NCBI GenBank assembly: GCA_036924855.1
Contig: JBAGRP010000001.1
Coordinates: 5,816,001 to 5,880,000 of the forward strand
Length of the DNA stretch: 64,000 nt
Direction of reading: 5' to 3'
From: Nitrobacteraceae bacterium AZCC 2146
GTDB lineage: Bacteria; Pseudomonadota; Alphaproteobacteria; Rhizobiales; Xanthobacteraceae
Shown here: positions 9,666-18,917 of the stretch, piece by piece
How the letters are laid out: the number at the start of each line of letters is the position of its first letter
How positions within the stretch are numbered: the stretch's first letter is position 1
Program-made: the position numbers and the translations under genes
Notes under the pieces: model-generated
The model's database searches: none
What the model was told of the DNA's origin: nothing
Seen by the model: only the letters and a program-made list of their open reading frames with translations

Positions 9666-10533
9666 TCGCCCCCCGGCGTGTTGATATCGCCTCGCGAAGA
9701 GTCCGCCCGGCGAGAGTACCGACCAGGGATCTTCTGTATTCAGCGCTTGCATGGATATCCGATCCCGGGTCAGCACATTCGGCTGCCCGGATCTTTACTT
9801 TCCCGATCAACTCTTCGGTCACATGATTCCCTTCAAGGAGCGCCTCTACATCGGTGAGACGCATAGGAACGCTGCCTCCACCGATGACGCCGACGTGGGC
9901 ATTAAGAACACGTCCCTCGTCGTCCTGATCGAAGAAAACGGCAACACCAGCGATTGCAAAATCGCCCCGACGGCGGGCGAATTCCTGGAAGGCCCAGCGC
10001 CTGGCCTTGGGCCAAGGTGGGAAGCGCACTTCAGTTATTATTTCGTCCGCCTCGAGCACTGTCTCAAGCGCTCCAGAAAAGAAATCACCAGCCCCGATGA
10101 GCCGGCGGCCGCCCGCTCCCGTTACGGCAATCTCACAATCACAAACGACCGCAACGCCAGGCATTTCCGCGGCCGGATCTGCGTGGGCGAGGCTCCCGCC
10201 GACCGTCCCGCGAGTCCGGATTTGATAATGCGCTACGTGGGAGATCATACCCTGAAAAAGGGGATGACTGGCGCGAAGGCGTGCATCTCTTTCGATGTCG
10301 CACCATCGAACGCGAGAACCGACCCTCAATCCATCTGCAGTAATTTTGATTTCACCGAGCCCCTCTATCCGCTTGATATCGACGAGCAAGGACGGATATG
10401 CCAATCGGAACGCGAGAATCGGAAGCAGACTCTGTCCGCCAGATAGGATCTTTGCTCCTTCATTCGATGCGAGAAGCCGTACAGCCTCGTCCACCGAAGC
10501 CGGGCAAGCGTAGTCGAACTGCGGCATCTTCAT
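9649..10533 (-). CDS. Molybdenum hydroxylase, FAD-binding medium subunit (CoxM-like)
   Basis: 294 residues. The FAD-binding motifs LSGGQSLLP and TRGTVGGSLAHADPAAEMP are both present, followed by the CO-dehydrogenase flavoprotein C-terminal domain. It accepts electrons from the 2Fe-2S subunit and delivers them to an acceptor. The start codon overlaps the stop of the CocE-like hydrolase gene (ATGA at 10530-10533), and the 3' end overlaps the next gene by 17 bases, so translation is probably coupled. Confidence 0.92.
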   Translation of the reverse strand: MKMPQFDYACPASVDEAVRLLASNEGAKILSGGQSLLPILAFRLAYPSLLVDIKRIEGLGEIKITADGLRVGSRVRWCDIERDARLRASHPLFQGMISHVAHYQIRTRGTVGGSLAHADPAAEMPGVAVVCDCEIAVTGAGGRRLIGAGDFFSGALETVLEADEIITEVRFPPWPKARRWAFQEFARRRGDFAIAGVAVFFDQDDEGRVLNAHVGVIGGGSVPMRLTDVEALLEGNHVTEELIGKVKIRAAECADPGSDIHASAEYRRSLVGTLAGRTLREAISTRRGANETGH

Positions 10534-12212
10534 CGCGGTTGATCCAAGCGCTGAGGAATGAACGGCAGTAGCAGATAGGATTCGCTGCTAGGGCCGCTCA
10601 GAATAGTGTTGCGTACGTTGAATTCAAAAGGAGGGCGGTCCTGCGGATGGCTATGCTGCAAACGACCGGCTCCGCCGGATACTTCGTAGTCGCACCCTTG
10701 AATGGTCAAGGCCATCCGATATCCGATCGGAAAGACAATACTGGTCGGCCATATTTCAACATTGAGGGGATAGGGCTTTCCTGGCTCTAAATGTTGAACT
10801 TCGTTGTGCGCATGATATGGACGATAAGGAAGTGACATGGTCTCGTCGATCTTGCGATGAGAGGCTCTCAGCCAGCCGCGGGCGACTGGTTCGATATCGC
10901 TGGCTCCGACAAACGCTACTTCGGAGCCGTCCGGGGAAATCATCCGCAACGTGGCAAAGACGTCCAGATCGTTGGTGAACGATTTAATCCACAGGCGAGC
11001 CATCAACGGGCCTGTAAATTCCGTACGATCTTCGAAAGGTTCGGAAAGAAAGGTAACACCTTCTCCAATCGGTGTGTAACCGAATTGGGCGTGAGTGACG
11101 GCAGGCTTCAACGAGAGTGTTCGGCCTTCGCAATTGAGGTAATATTTCTGCCACTGCGTGCGCGCTAACGGCCATTCCTCCTCATTTCTTGACTCGGCCG
11201 ATGCAGGGCCGCGAACCTCAAGACGGACTTTTGGCTCATCGAGCCATCCGTTGTTGTCGCCCTTGAGAAAGTGACCAAAAAATCGCTTCTGTCGTTCGAC
11301 ATATGCGGGGAGGTAAAAGCTTTCAAAGTGCGTCCCTACGTGGATCTCGAGCCACTTCTTTTTCGAAGCTGAACGAACGTAGCCCTCAATATTTCCTCGT
11401 AGATGCAATCCAGCCCCGCCCCAATTGCCGGACGAAAATAGAGGCACTTCAATAAGGGATAGGTCGGGCGTGCGCTCACGATACCACTCATCGTCCAGGG
11501 AATGCCGCAGTAGGTCGTTGGGATGATCAGCGCGATTAGTCGCCAGCATCGAAGCGTTCAGCGGAACGCCTGTTGTTGGCTCTCCGGTCTCGCGGTCGCG
11601 GTGATGCGTTTCGCTATTCCCGTTCTGATTGACGAGGACCTGTCTAGGCCACCAGGCGGTGGGGAAATGGTTACTGAATATGCCGCCGTGGTGGCTCCAG
11701 TCTCGGTATAGGTCGCAACCGCCTTCCCAGGGACAGATTGCAGTCAAATGCGGCGGTCGCAGAGCCGCAACCTGCCATTGTTTAATAGAGAGATAGGAAA
11801 TTCCTATCAGCCCGATCTTTCCGGTCGACCAGGGCATTCGGGCCGCCCATTCGATGGCGTCATAAAAGTCCTGGGTCTCGCGCGGCGAAAAGGGGTCAAG
11901 ATATCCCGGCGACTTTCCGCTGCCGCGGGAATCCACGTGGACCACAACGTACCCATCAGGAACCCATCTGTCTGGATCAATCATTTCCCAACGGAGAAAC
12001 TTGCCCGAAGACCCTTCGTCGCAAATCCCAGGGTTCAACTGCTGAAGCTTTTCCCACTGCGGCTTATATCCGTCTGCAAAGTGGACGTCCTTTCCGTAGA
12101 TTCCCATGGCCATGAGGACAGGAAAAGGCCCGTCTCCATTGGGACGGTAAACATTCGCCCTAAGTTGACAGCCGTCATTTGCAGGAATGAGGACATCTTG
12201 TTCGGCGATCAT
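10530..12212 (-). CDS. CocE/NonD family hydrolase (X-Pro dipeptidyl-peptidase S15-like)
   Basis: About 560 residues. The alpha/beta hydrolase core shows DSRGSGKSPG (oxyanion region) and the nucleophile elbow GLIGISYLS. The C-terminal jelly-roll domain is that of CocE-type esterases and acylamidases. The ATG at 12212 was chosen (MIAEQDVLIPANDG); the upstream frame is open but atypical and no strong ribosome site decides it. It is the first gene of the operon leading into the three molybdenum hydroxylase subunits. An ester or amide cleavage feeding the hydroxylase is therefore a reasonable inference. Tandem operator-like sites lie just upstream. Confidence 0.88.
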   Translation of the reverse strand: MIAEQDVLIPANDGCQLRANVYRPNGDGPFPVLMAMGIYGKDVHFADGYKPQWEKLQQLNPGICDEGSSGKFLRWEMIDPDRWVPDGYVVVHVDSRGSGKSPGYLDPFSPRETQDFYDAIEWAARMPWSTGKIGLIGISYLSIKQWQVAALRPPHLTAICPWEGGCDLYRDWSHHGGIFSNHFPTAWWPRQVLVNQNGNSETHHRDRETGEPTTGVPLNASMLATNRADHPNDLLRHSLDDEWYRERTPDLSLIEVPLFSSGNWGGAGLHLRGNIEGYVRSASKKKWLEIHVGTHFESFYLPAYVERQKRFFGHFLKGDNNGWLDEPKVRLEVRGPASAESRNEEEWPLARTQWQKYYLNCEGRTLSLKPAVTHAQFGYTPIGEGVTFLSEPFEDRTEFTGPLMARLWIKSFTNDLDVFATLRMISPDGSEVAFVGASDIEPVARGWLRASHRKIDETMSLPYRPYHAHNEVQHLEPGKPYPLNVEIWPTSIVFPIGYRMALTIQGCDYEVSGGAGRLQHSHPQDRPPFEFNVRNTILSGPSSESYLLLPFIPQRLDQPR

Positions 12213-12291
12213 GCGTAGAGATCTTTCTTTCCAAGCGAACCGCTCCCGCAACTCGCGCGTCCAAATAATGTTACCTTAATCTAGTTAAGGG

Positions 12292-12342
12292 CTAACTGTC
12301 TAGTTAGTCTTTCTGGTTGACGATTAACTGTCTAGTTAGTCT
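12292..12342. promoter_or_regulatory. Tandem operator-like sites C1 and C2 in divergent promoter gap
   Basis: C1 (12292-12307) is a perfect palindrome CTAACTGTCTAGTTAG. C2 (12324-12342) is TTAACTGTCTAGTTAGTCT. The starts are 32 bases apart, about three helical turns, so two repressor dimers could sit on the same face. A weaker related sequence, TTAATCTAGTTAAG, precedes C1. The gap separates the hydrolase/molybdenum hydroxylase operon from the divergent esterase gene. Confidence 0.7.
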
Positions 12343-12421
12343 AATGAACTAGGTGCGCCAGCCAGCATCAGAAACGAGCAGTTGCCGGCGTATTCATCTT
12401 CAGGGCATGCGAGGAAAGTGA

Positions 12422-13342
12422 ATGATGGACCCAGAGACCACGTTGCCGGAAATTCCCGCGGAACTAAGAGCGCTCATGGCCGAAGTCGGACCACGATGGA
12501 AAGACGACATTGGCGGTAATGTCGGCCTTATGATCAAACATTTCTCCGCCGTCCTCAAGAGCGCGCCCGAGGGCGGTGCAGCCGTGCATAATAATATCAA
12601 GTATGGCGCGCACGAACGCCAAGCGATTGATGTTTTCGTGCCTCAGGGTGCGGCGACTCCGACTCCGGTCGTCCTATTTGTACACGGCGGTGCTTTTGTC
12701 ACCGGAGATCGTAATCGAACGGATCAAATTTATTCGAATGTCCTACAGTATTTTGCCCGGTACGGTATTGCCGGAGCAAATGTTGGATACCGATTGGCAA
12801 ACGATGCAACTTATCCTGAAGCCACTCTGGATATTGCTACTGCCGCGCGTTGGGTGCGCGATCACGCCTCCGAGTTCGGCATGGATCCCGCGCGCATGTT
12901 CCTGATGGCGCACTCTGCCGGTGCCGCACACGCTGGTAGCCTTGCCTATGACGATCGTTTTCGGTCAGTTGGCGCTCCCGAGCTTGCCGGAATGATCGTG
13001 GTAAGCGGCCGTGTCCGCGCAGACAATCTTCCCGAGAACCCCAACGCCGCGAAGGTCGAAGCCTATTACGGCACGGACTCTTCGAAATTCGATGAGTATT
13101 CGCCGGTCACTCACATAAACAGCAGGAGCATACCGACGTTCGTAGCGTGGGCTGAATTCGAGAACCCCCTCGTGGATGTGTACTGCGCCGAGCTGGCCTA
13201 CCGGCTTGCAGTCGCAAAGCGGAAGTCGCCGCCGATGCTCTGGCTTCGCGGACACAACCACACTTCCTCCATTGCCCACATCAATACCGCGGATGAGGCA
13301 TTGGGGCGCGCGATCGTAAATTTTGTCCACAAGCCGACCTGA
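12422..13342 (+). CDS. Alpha/beta hydrolase (HSL/carboxylesterase-like)
   Basis: 306 residues, preceded by GAGGAAAG. The oxyanion motif HGGAFVTGD and the nucleophile elbow AHSAGAAHAG (catalytic Ser) are clear, with a late His in RGHNHTSSIAH. It resembles small-molecule carboxylesterases and arylformamidases of the hormone-sensitive lipase group. It is divergent from the CocE-like gene, with tandem operator-like sites between them, and convergent with the amidohydrolase gene. A second ester- or amide-cleaving enzyme in one locus suggests a substrate with a blocked acid or amine. Confidence 0.88.
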   Translation: MMDPETTLPEIPAELRALMAEVGPRWKDDIGGNVGLMIKHFSAVLKSAPEGGAAVHNNIKYGAHERQAIDVFVPQGAATPTPVVLFVHGGAFVTGDRNRTDQIYSNVLQYFARYGIAGANVGYRLANDATYPEATLDIATAARWVRDHASEFGMDPARMFLMAHSAGAAHAGSLAYDDRFRSVGAPELAGMIVVSGRVRADNLPENPNAAKVEAYYGTDSSKFDEYSPVTHINSRSIPTFVAWAEFENPLVDVYCAELAYRLAVAKRKSPPMLWLRGHNHTSSIAHINTADEALGRAIVNFVHKPT

Positions 13343-13368
13343 CCTACAACGCGCATTGCGCCGCTTCG

Positions 13369-14316
13369 TCACAGTCGCAATAATCGGGCGGCGTTTCCCG
13401 AGAGGATGGACGTCCGGTGCTTATCGCTGAGGGGTACGCTGCGCATCCATGTCACGCCGCGGTTGTTCGATGCGTACGGCCAATCCACGGAGAACATGAT
13501 TCGCTCGAGGCCAATCTCATCGATGCAGCAACGAAGGGCTGCATCGGAAAAAAAGCCGCTCGTCGTAACGTAGAAATTCCGGCGGAAAATCTCGCGAAAG
13601 TTCTTCATCGGCGTGTCGCGGGAGAGCGCTTCGTCCACCCGGCTGATCACATAAGGAATCGTCTCCCCGAGGTGTCCAAGAATGATCGTGAGGCCGGGAA
13701 TTTCGTCGAATAGCCCACTAAGCACCAGCCGCATGGCCTGGGTTCCCGCTTCGAAAGTGAAGCCCCAGGCAGCCCTGATGAACATCGGATGGGTATCAAC
13801 GTATCCTTCGTAGTAGGCCTTCACGACCGCTGGATTTTGATCGGCTGGATGAATATAAATTGGGACACCCAACGCGGAGGCTCTTCGGAAGATCGGCCAA
13901 AACTTCCTTTCATCCAGAAAAGGCCCCTCGGGGAGACTATGAAGCATCGCGCCCTTGAAGCCGAGCTCGCGAACCGCACGTTCCAGCTCGTCAGCCGCTG
14001 CTTCAGGTTCAACGCTCGGCAAGGAAGCGAAGGCGGCGAGGCGCGTCGGATGAGCCTTGATCGCCATGCATAAGCGATCGTTGGCAGCCTTGGTCCAAGC
14101 AACCGCTATGTCCTTTCGAAGTCCCTGAGAGCCGGGAGAAGCGTGGGACACAACTTGGATGTCGATACCGGCGTCGTCCATCTCTTTTATGCGCGCCTCA
14201 GCTAGACTTTCCATGCGCTGCAACAAGGGGGAGTTTGGACGTGCCGAATGGAGCGCCGGGTCGAAAGCGCTATTCCATTCCGGATCGAAGTAATGCTCTT
14301 CCAATGCTATTATCAA
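13369..14316 (-). CDS. Amidohydrolase family 2 (ACMSD-like decarboxylase/hydrolase)
   Basis: 315 residues. The N-terminal strand IALEEHY replaces the usual HxH metal motif with E-E-H. Later metal-ligand segments are visible: YIHPADQNP, LGHLGETIPY and FSVDWPYAS. These match the ACMSD/gamma-resorcylate decarboxylase branch of amidohydrolases, which often decarboxylates aromatic or muconate-type acids through a single metal. It lies downstream of the DHODH-like gene on the same strand with a 73-base gap, probably in one operon. The exact reaction is not shown by the sequence. Confidence 0.87.
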   Translation of the reverse strand: MIIALEEHYFDPEWNSAFDPALHSARPNSPLLQRMESLAEARIKEMDDAGIDIQVVSHASPGSQGLRKDIAVAWTKAANDRLCMAIKAHPTRLAAFASLPSVEPEAAADELERAVRELGFKGAMLHSLPEGPFLDERKFWPIFRRASALGVPIYIHPADQNPAVVKAYYEGYVDTHPMFIRAAWGFTFEAGTQAMRLVLSGLFDEIPGLTIILGHLGETIPYVISRVDEALSRDTPMKNFREIFRRNFYVTTSGFFSDAALRCCIDEIGLERIMFSVDWPYASNNRGVTWMRSVPLSDKHRTSILSGNAARLLRL

Positions 14317-14389
14317 TACGCCACCTATTCTTCCTATCAGGATAATCCAGAAATTCGCAGAGAAGGAATGCGGTAGTCGGTAGCCACTA

Positions 14390-15409
14390 TCACGCCGGTC
14401 GACGTTGCGCGCTTTGACCGGAATCCATTAATTTTAGTAGGTCCCGGTTTATATCCCGCGCTACGGTCCAACCTTGAAAGATGAAGGCTGAATAGATATC
14501 TACGCAGACGGCGCCGGCCCGCCGCATAGCGAGAACATCATCGGCCGTGCTTATGCCGCCGTTCCCCTTGATGGGGACCCGTCCTCTTGCGAACCTCGCG
14601 CCTCGTTCAACGTTGGCAAGGGCCGCTTCGAATACCGCTCGGCCATGCAATGTGCCCCGACCCGTGCCGAGCCCAGTTTCGTTTACCGGTCGACCTCCAC
14701 CAATCTTAAGGCCGCCAATATTTGCTGCCGCACAGGTTTCCACCAACTCGGCTAATCTGTCATCCGCCGCGGCCGTGTCATTGGGAACGCGCACTATAAG
14801 TGATGGAGCGCGGTCGCCAATGCGATCTAGGACGCCGCGCAGCATACCCAACTCATCAAACCTCTCGTTCTTCTTGAGAACGTTCGGGCACATCAGACTG
14901 ATCTCAACCGCATCTACGTGCGGAAGAATTTCAACTACTCCTTCGGCAATCGCTTGAGATGAAAAGCCTCCGACATTTGCGAATATGGGCGGCATCGGCG
15001 ACCTGTGCCGCCGCAGATGCGCCAGCGCGCGCGCGCGGCCTCTACTCGGAACGCCCATGGAGTCGGCCACCGACTCCCGTTCTATGTACCTTACAAGGCG
15101 AGGAAACGGATTGCCAAAGCGGGGCTCAGGCATGATGGATCCGACGCAGATGAACCCGAAGCCGAAGTACGACAAGGATCCCAGGAGTTCAGCATCCTTG
15201 TCGAATCCCGCAGCAAGTCCGACTGGATTCGGCAATTCGACGCCGGCGAAAGTTGTTTTGAGGCGATCGTCCGAAACACGCAGATCAAGAGCGCCGGAAA
15301 GTGCGCGCCAAGGGAGAGCCCACCGCAGCAGCGCGTGGGATACAGAATGGCTTTGATCTGGTGTCAAGGTGAAGAGAGCTGGCCGAAGTACGTTGCGGTA
15401 AATTTGCAT
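14390..15409 (-). CDS. Dihydroorotate dehydrogenase-like flavoprotein (divergent class 2)
   Basis: 339 residues from ATG 15409 (MQIYRNVLRPALF). The N-terminal helical extension and GLAAGFDKD are those of membrane-associated class 2 PyrD, and the FMN barrel is complete (KGNGGI near the end). Two active-site segments differ from true PyrD. The orotate-binding MGFNN loop reads SMGVPSRG (Asn residues lost), and the catalytic Ser of the SSPN motif is Cys174 in SLMCPNV, as in class 1 enzymes and dihydropyrimidine dehydrogenase. With its catabolic setting, this argues for oxidation or reduction of a different substrate rather than pyrimidine synthesis. Candidate operators lie just upstream. Confidence 0.85.
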   Translation of the reverse strand: MQIYRNVLRPALFTLTPDQSHSVSHALLRWALPWRALSGALDLRVSDDRLKTTFAGVELPNPVGLAAGFDKDAELLGSLSYFGFGFICVGSIMPEPRFGNPFPRLVRYIERESVADSMGVPSRGRARALAHLRRHRSPMPPIFANVGGFSSQAIAEGVVEILPHVDAVEISLMCPNVLKKNERFDELGMLRGVLDRIGDRAPSLIVRVPNDTAAADDRLAELVETCAAANIGGLKIGGGRPVNETGLGTGRGTLHGRAVFEAALANVERGARFARGRVPIKGNGGISTADDVLAMRRAGAVCVDIYSAFIFQGWTVARDINRDLLKLMDSGQSAQRRPA

Positions 15410-15440
15410 AACAATCGCCCAAGGAAGCGGACATTCGTGC

Positions 15441-15460
15441 ATAACGGACTAGTTAGTCTA
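15441..15460. promoter_or_regulatory. Operator-like site D
   Basis: ATAACGGACTAGTTAGTCTA lies 32 bases upstream of the DHODH-like start. It shares GACTAGTTAGTC with the other sites; its left half is degenerate. Confidence 0.6.
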
Positions 15461-15534
15461 TGTCCGGTGACCGCCTGCGTCAATCAGGGACTATGCGCGG
15501 GAAATGTCGTCGTCATCAAGAGTATCGATTGATT

Positions 15535-15548
15535 GACTAGTTAGTTAG
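15535..15548. promoter_or_regulatory. Operator-like site E
   Basis: GACTAGTTAGTTAG lies 48 bases before the DapA-family start. It is the exact inverse of site B. With site D it brackets the divergent promoter gap of about 190 bases. Confidence 0.6.
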
Positions 15549-15595
15549 GCGTGGATATAGACAAGTTTAACGTCTATCGTTGCCTGGAGAGGCCT

Positions 15596-16513
15596 ATGAC
15601 AGATTTCCGCGGAGTGTTCCCGTATCTCGTGACTCCGATCGATGCCTCCGGCGAGGTCCGGACGAACGTGCTCGCGTTGCTTTGCGAAAATCTAATCGGT
15701 GCGGGCGTCCATGGGCTCGCACCGCTCGGATCTACAGGTGAATTTGCATACCTCAGTGCCGAGCAAAGAAGAAAAGTCGTGGCTGTTACGGTTGAGGCGG
15801 CACGCGGGCGGGTGCCTGTCGTAGCAGGGGTCGCTGCCACAAATACAGCATCCGCAATTAAGCAAGCTCAGGAGTACGAGCGGCTCGGTGCGGACGGGAT
15901 ATTGGCCGTTCTCGAAGCATACTTCCCGTTGTCCGAGGTGCAGGTTGAGAGCTATTTCAGGGCAATTGCGGATTCGGTAGATATACCGATCGTCATCTAC
16001 ACCAATCCGCAATTCCAGCGCATCGACCTGTCAATCGATACAATCTCTCGGCTCGCAACGCATCCGCGAATTCGGTACATCAAGGATGCCACGACCAACA
16101 CCGGGCGCCTGATGTCGATCATGTCCCGGTGCGGCGAGAGCCTCCGCGTATTTGCAGCATCCTCCCACATCCCGGCTGCCGTCATGCTGATCGGGGGGAG
16201 CGGTTGGATGGCCGGTCCGGCGTGCCTGGTGCCCCGTCAGAGTGTTGCTCTCTATGAGCTCTGCGTGGAGGGACGTTGGGACGAGGCGACGACACTTCAA
16301 CGACGCCTTTGGCAGATCAATGAAGTGTTCGCCAGTTTTAACCTCGCGGCTTGTATCAAGGCCGGCCTTTCCTTGCAGGGGTACGACGTCGGCGATCCAA
16401 TCGCACCACAGTCGGCGCTAACATCCAACCAGCGCGACGCTATAGCCGGCATTCTGAACGATATCGTGGACCCTTCGTTCGGAAGCTATCTGAAGGTGCC
16501 TCCGTCCGCGTAG
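15596..16513 (+). CDS. DapA/DHDPS family aldolase-lyase
   Basis: 305 residues from ATG 15596, with GGAG at about 6 bases; the longer frame lacks a site. The fold signature is complete: GSTGE at 45-49, the active-site Tyr135 in IVIYTNP, and the Schiff-base Lys163 in RYIKDAT. The family includes dihydrodipicolinate synthase, N-acetylneuraminate lyase and catabolic hydratase-aldolases. In this locus a pyruvate-releasing retro-aldol step on a ring-cleavage product is more likely than lysine synthesis. Followed by the CoxG-like gene after 55 bases. Confidence 0.88.
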   Translation: MTDFRGVFPYLVTPIDASGEVRTNVLALLCENLIGAGVHGLAPLGSTGEFAYLSAEQRRKVVAVTVEAARGRVPVVAGVAATNTASAIKQAQEYERLGADGILAVLEAYFPLSEVQVESYFRAIADSVDIPIVIYTNPQFQRIDLSIDTISRLATHPRIRYIKDATTNTGRLMSIMSRCGESLRVFAASSHIPAAVMLIGGSGWMAGPACLVPRQSVALYELCVEGRWDEATTLQRRLWQINEVFASFNLAACIKAGLSLQGYDVGDPIAPQSALTSNQRDAIAGILNDIVDPSFGSYLKVPPSA

Positions 16514-16568
16514 GCATAGCAGTATAATTATAGGCGAAACGGCGGCTCGCCGCAGTGGAGGATCTAAG

Positions 16569-17030
16569 ATGGCGATGATCATGGACGGAAACGTAAGGCT
16601 TGATGCACCCCGGAGCCACGTATGGGCCGAACTCAATAATCCAGAGGTCCTTAAGGCATGCGTTCCAGGCTGTGAGGACCTGCAGAAGATATCGGAGAAC
16701 GAATTTCGAGCAACGGCGAAGCTGAAAGTCGGCCCCGTTTCAGCTCGCTTCAAAGGGCGTGTCATCCTTAGCGATTTTGACCCGCCTCAATCCTACAAGA
16801 TCTCCGGGGAAGGTGAGGGCGGTATAGCGGGTTTTGCAAAGGGGAATGCAACAGTCAGATTGGAGGAAGACGGCGCCTCTACCCTTCTTTTCTACCGGGT
16901 GGATGCGCAGATCGGTGGAAAGGTGGCTCAACTCGGGCAGCGGCTGATTGATGGTGCAGCAAAGAAGGTGGCCGAAGAATTCTTCGCAAAATTTGCCCGC
17001 ATCGTCCAATCGGAGTCTACATCCGTCTGA
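16569..17030 (+). CDS. CoxG-like SRPBCC domain protein
   Basis: 153 residues with GGAGGATCTAAG directly upstream. The sequence (MDGNVRLDAPRSHVWAELNN, then LKACVPGCEDLQ and PPQSYKISGEGEGG) is the carbon-monoxide-dehydrogenase subunit G family with an SRPBCC ligand-binding fold. CoxG-type proteins accompany molybdenum hydroxylases and are linked to their membrane attachment or maturation. Its presence supports a functional tie to the hydroxylase genes at 6.9-10.5 kb, although it sits in a separate operon with the DapA-family gene. Confidence 0.87.
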   Translation: MAMIMDGNVRLDAPRSHVWAELNNPEVLKACVPGCEDLQKISENEFRATAKLKVGPVSARFKGRVILSDFDPPQSYKISGEGEGGIAGFAKGNATVRLEEDGASTLLFYRVDAQIGGKVAQLGQRLIDGAAKKVAEEFFAKFARIVQSESTSV

Positions 17031-17080
17031 TGGAGACCGCAGTTTTCCGAATGAAAATCTCCGGTTGAAACATTAGAACT

Positions 17081-17098
17081 GGGTTCGGCGTCGAACCC
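17081..17098 (+). terminator. Possible terminator hairpin after the CoxG-like gene
   Basis: GGGTTCG-GCGT-CGAACCC forms a 7-bp stem with a 4-base loop, 50 bases after the stop codon. The following T-tract is weak, so this is tentative. It lies between convergent genes. Confidence 0.35.
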
Positions 17099-17200
17099 GG
17101 ACTTTCTAAAGTTTGCGTCATAGGTCCGTTGCTGCCGAATAATGAGGATAACGGGACCTAAAGCACGTTAGTGGAAGTGGTCAACGCTCCGCTCCGCCAA

Positions 17201-18063
17201 CTAGGCTGGTCGCAGAAGATCTGCCAAAACCTGGTCGATTGTATGCTTGCCGACCTTGTGCTCGCTTGTGCCTCCTGCAAACGACAACCACCCTTCATTG
17301 AAGCCGTCGAGCATCTGCGCGCGCGGCGCTGGGTTCTTCATGCCGTGCGATGCAAATGCCGATTCCCAATGTTCACGTGGCACGGGCTCGGCCCGAACCT
17401 GTCGTCCGAGCAGTTTGGAGAAGGCAGCAGCGGCGAGATCAGGACTAACAAGATGAGGGCCCTGAAGCTCAATAACTCTCTGTCCGATCCAAAATTCCTG
17501 AAGGAGATCCGCCGCGACCCGTCCAATGTCCGCGGTGGCAACCATCGGAATGGTCTTATCGAGCGGTTGCAGAAAACTATGGATGATCCCTTCGTCTCGA
17601 GCGGATGCCACATCGTATGCAAAATTCTCCATGAACCATGCCGCGCGTAGGAAGCTTATCGGCATCGTCAATTCGCCGAACGTCTCTTCCATAATTCCAA
17701 GCTGATTTAGCAGGTTTGGCCGAGAGGCTTGGGCACCAATTGTCGAAAGGCAAACTATCTTCGGAGGATGCGCGGCGAGCAACGCCGATTTGATGGCTGC
17801 GAATGTCGCGCGGGCTTCTGGGAAGCCGGGACTCGGATCGAACATCGGCGGGATAAGGACAAAGACGCCGTCCGTTCCAGAGAAGGCCTCCGTCAATGCG
17901 GCGGCATCGGTAACGTCTGCCAACGCAATTTCGCAACGGAGCTTGGCCCACACCTAGCTTTCTCACCGTCGCGTGCCACGGCGCGGACATGGAAACCTGC
18001 GTCGAGAAGCGCACGCCCGACCGCGCCGCCGACCTTGCCTGTGATGCCGGTGATTGCGTACAT
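17201..18063 (-). pseudogene. NmrA-like NAD(P)-binding oxidoreductase, frameshifted
   Basis: The N-terminal frame starts at ATG 18063 (MYAITGITGKVGGAVGRALL, a Rossmann GxTGxxG motif; GAGGG upstream) and goes out of frame near 17955-17965. The rest (EIALADVTDAAALTEAFSG to the C-terminus) continues in another frame to 17201. The joined protein would be about 285 residues, an NmrA/quinone-reductase type NAD(P)H sensor or reductase. A one-base loss or two-base gain explains the break. Nothing else in the frame is damaged, so the mutation is recent or an error. Confidence 0.8.
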
Positions 18064-18717
18064 TCTGAAGGCCCTCTTGTCAGATACGTTTGAAATGAAG
18101 ATCACGCGGCCGACTTCGGCGGCGCCGTCCACGGAGGAGAAGGCGGCGTTCGCGATCTACAGAGCTGCTCCAGCATTATCGTCTGGCGGATGGCCACGTC
18201 AGTGCCATTAGGTCATTTCACTCGTGCGGCATAATCAAGAATGGCCGCTCTTGATAGACGGAAATGAAGCTCGTAGGGCCTACACGAATCCTTGAGAGAA
18301 ACCACTCGCTGGTTGTTGCCGCTGAAATAGGGAGCTTCGATCCGAGTATAGGGCGTGAGCCCGCGGCGCAGCGGTCGCATGGCCGCTCGCTGCGCTGGTG
18401 CAGCAGATCGGCTTTCTGTATCCGGACGGTTACGCGGGTCGCGTCCGCTGCGGGACGGATGGCGCGCGGTCGGCTATCGCGGTGCCGAGTGGGTGACATT
18501 CGTGTCGCGATCATCCGAAGGCGATCCGGCGCGACTTGCATCGCTGGCCGGCGTGGCTTGAACTGATGAAGGAGGACATCCCCGCGCTGTCAAGCGTCAT
18601 GGTGCTTATGGACACCGCTTCCAGTTCCTTGCAATTGGACGCGGTGAAAGCGGCTGGCCCGTTGCTGAATGTCAGGATTGAGGTGCAAACTGGGCCGGCG
18701 AAGCATGCGGTGTGGAC
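18064..18717. other. No recognisable intact gene
   Basis: Short frames on both strands, none with a recognised domain. A plus-strand stretch around 18560-18718 (MKEDIPALSSVMVLMDTASS) is open and protein-like, but I could not assign it. Probably decayed DNA next to the insertion-sequence relic. Confidence 0.4.
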
Positions 18718-18721
18718 TTAG

Positions 18722-18900
18722 GACCACGAATGGGACGCCATCAACCCGATGCTCGAGAACAAGCTGCACGGTATGCCCCATGTAGACGACCGGCGCGTAC
18801 TAAATGGCATCTCTTGGTCTCGTGGCGATCCGACACGACAAACTCCCGGCCAACTATCCGCTCTTCATCAAACTCGCATCAATCAGAATTTGGCTGCGCT
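18722..18900 (+). mobile_element. IS5-family transposase remnant (N-terminal part)
   Basis: The frame reads DHEWDAINPMLENKLHG then VDDRRVLNGI, matching the start of IS5-group transposases. It then shifts frame and continues as DKLPANYPLF, where an intact element has WRDLPANYGPF. No terminal repeats or catalytic core were found, so this is a short relic. Confidence 0.65.
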
Positions 18901-18917
18901 CTCCCTTGGTCCACGCC

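Noticed and set aside
6859..10533. Carbon monoxide dehydrogenase (cox) operon
   Set aside because: The large subunit lacks the AYRCSFR active-site loop of true CO dehydrogenase, and the maturation genes are absent. The CoxG-like protein alone is not enough.
14390..15409. Housekeeping pyrD
   Set aside because: Orotate-binding Asn residues and the class 2 Ser base are replaced and the gene sits in a catabolic operon.
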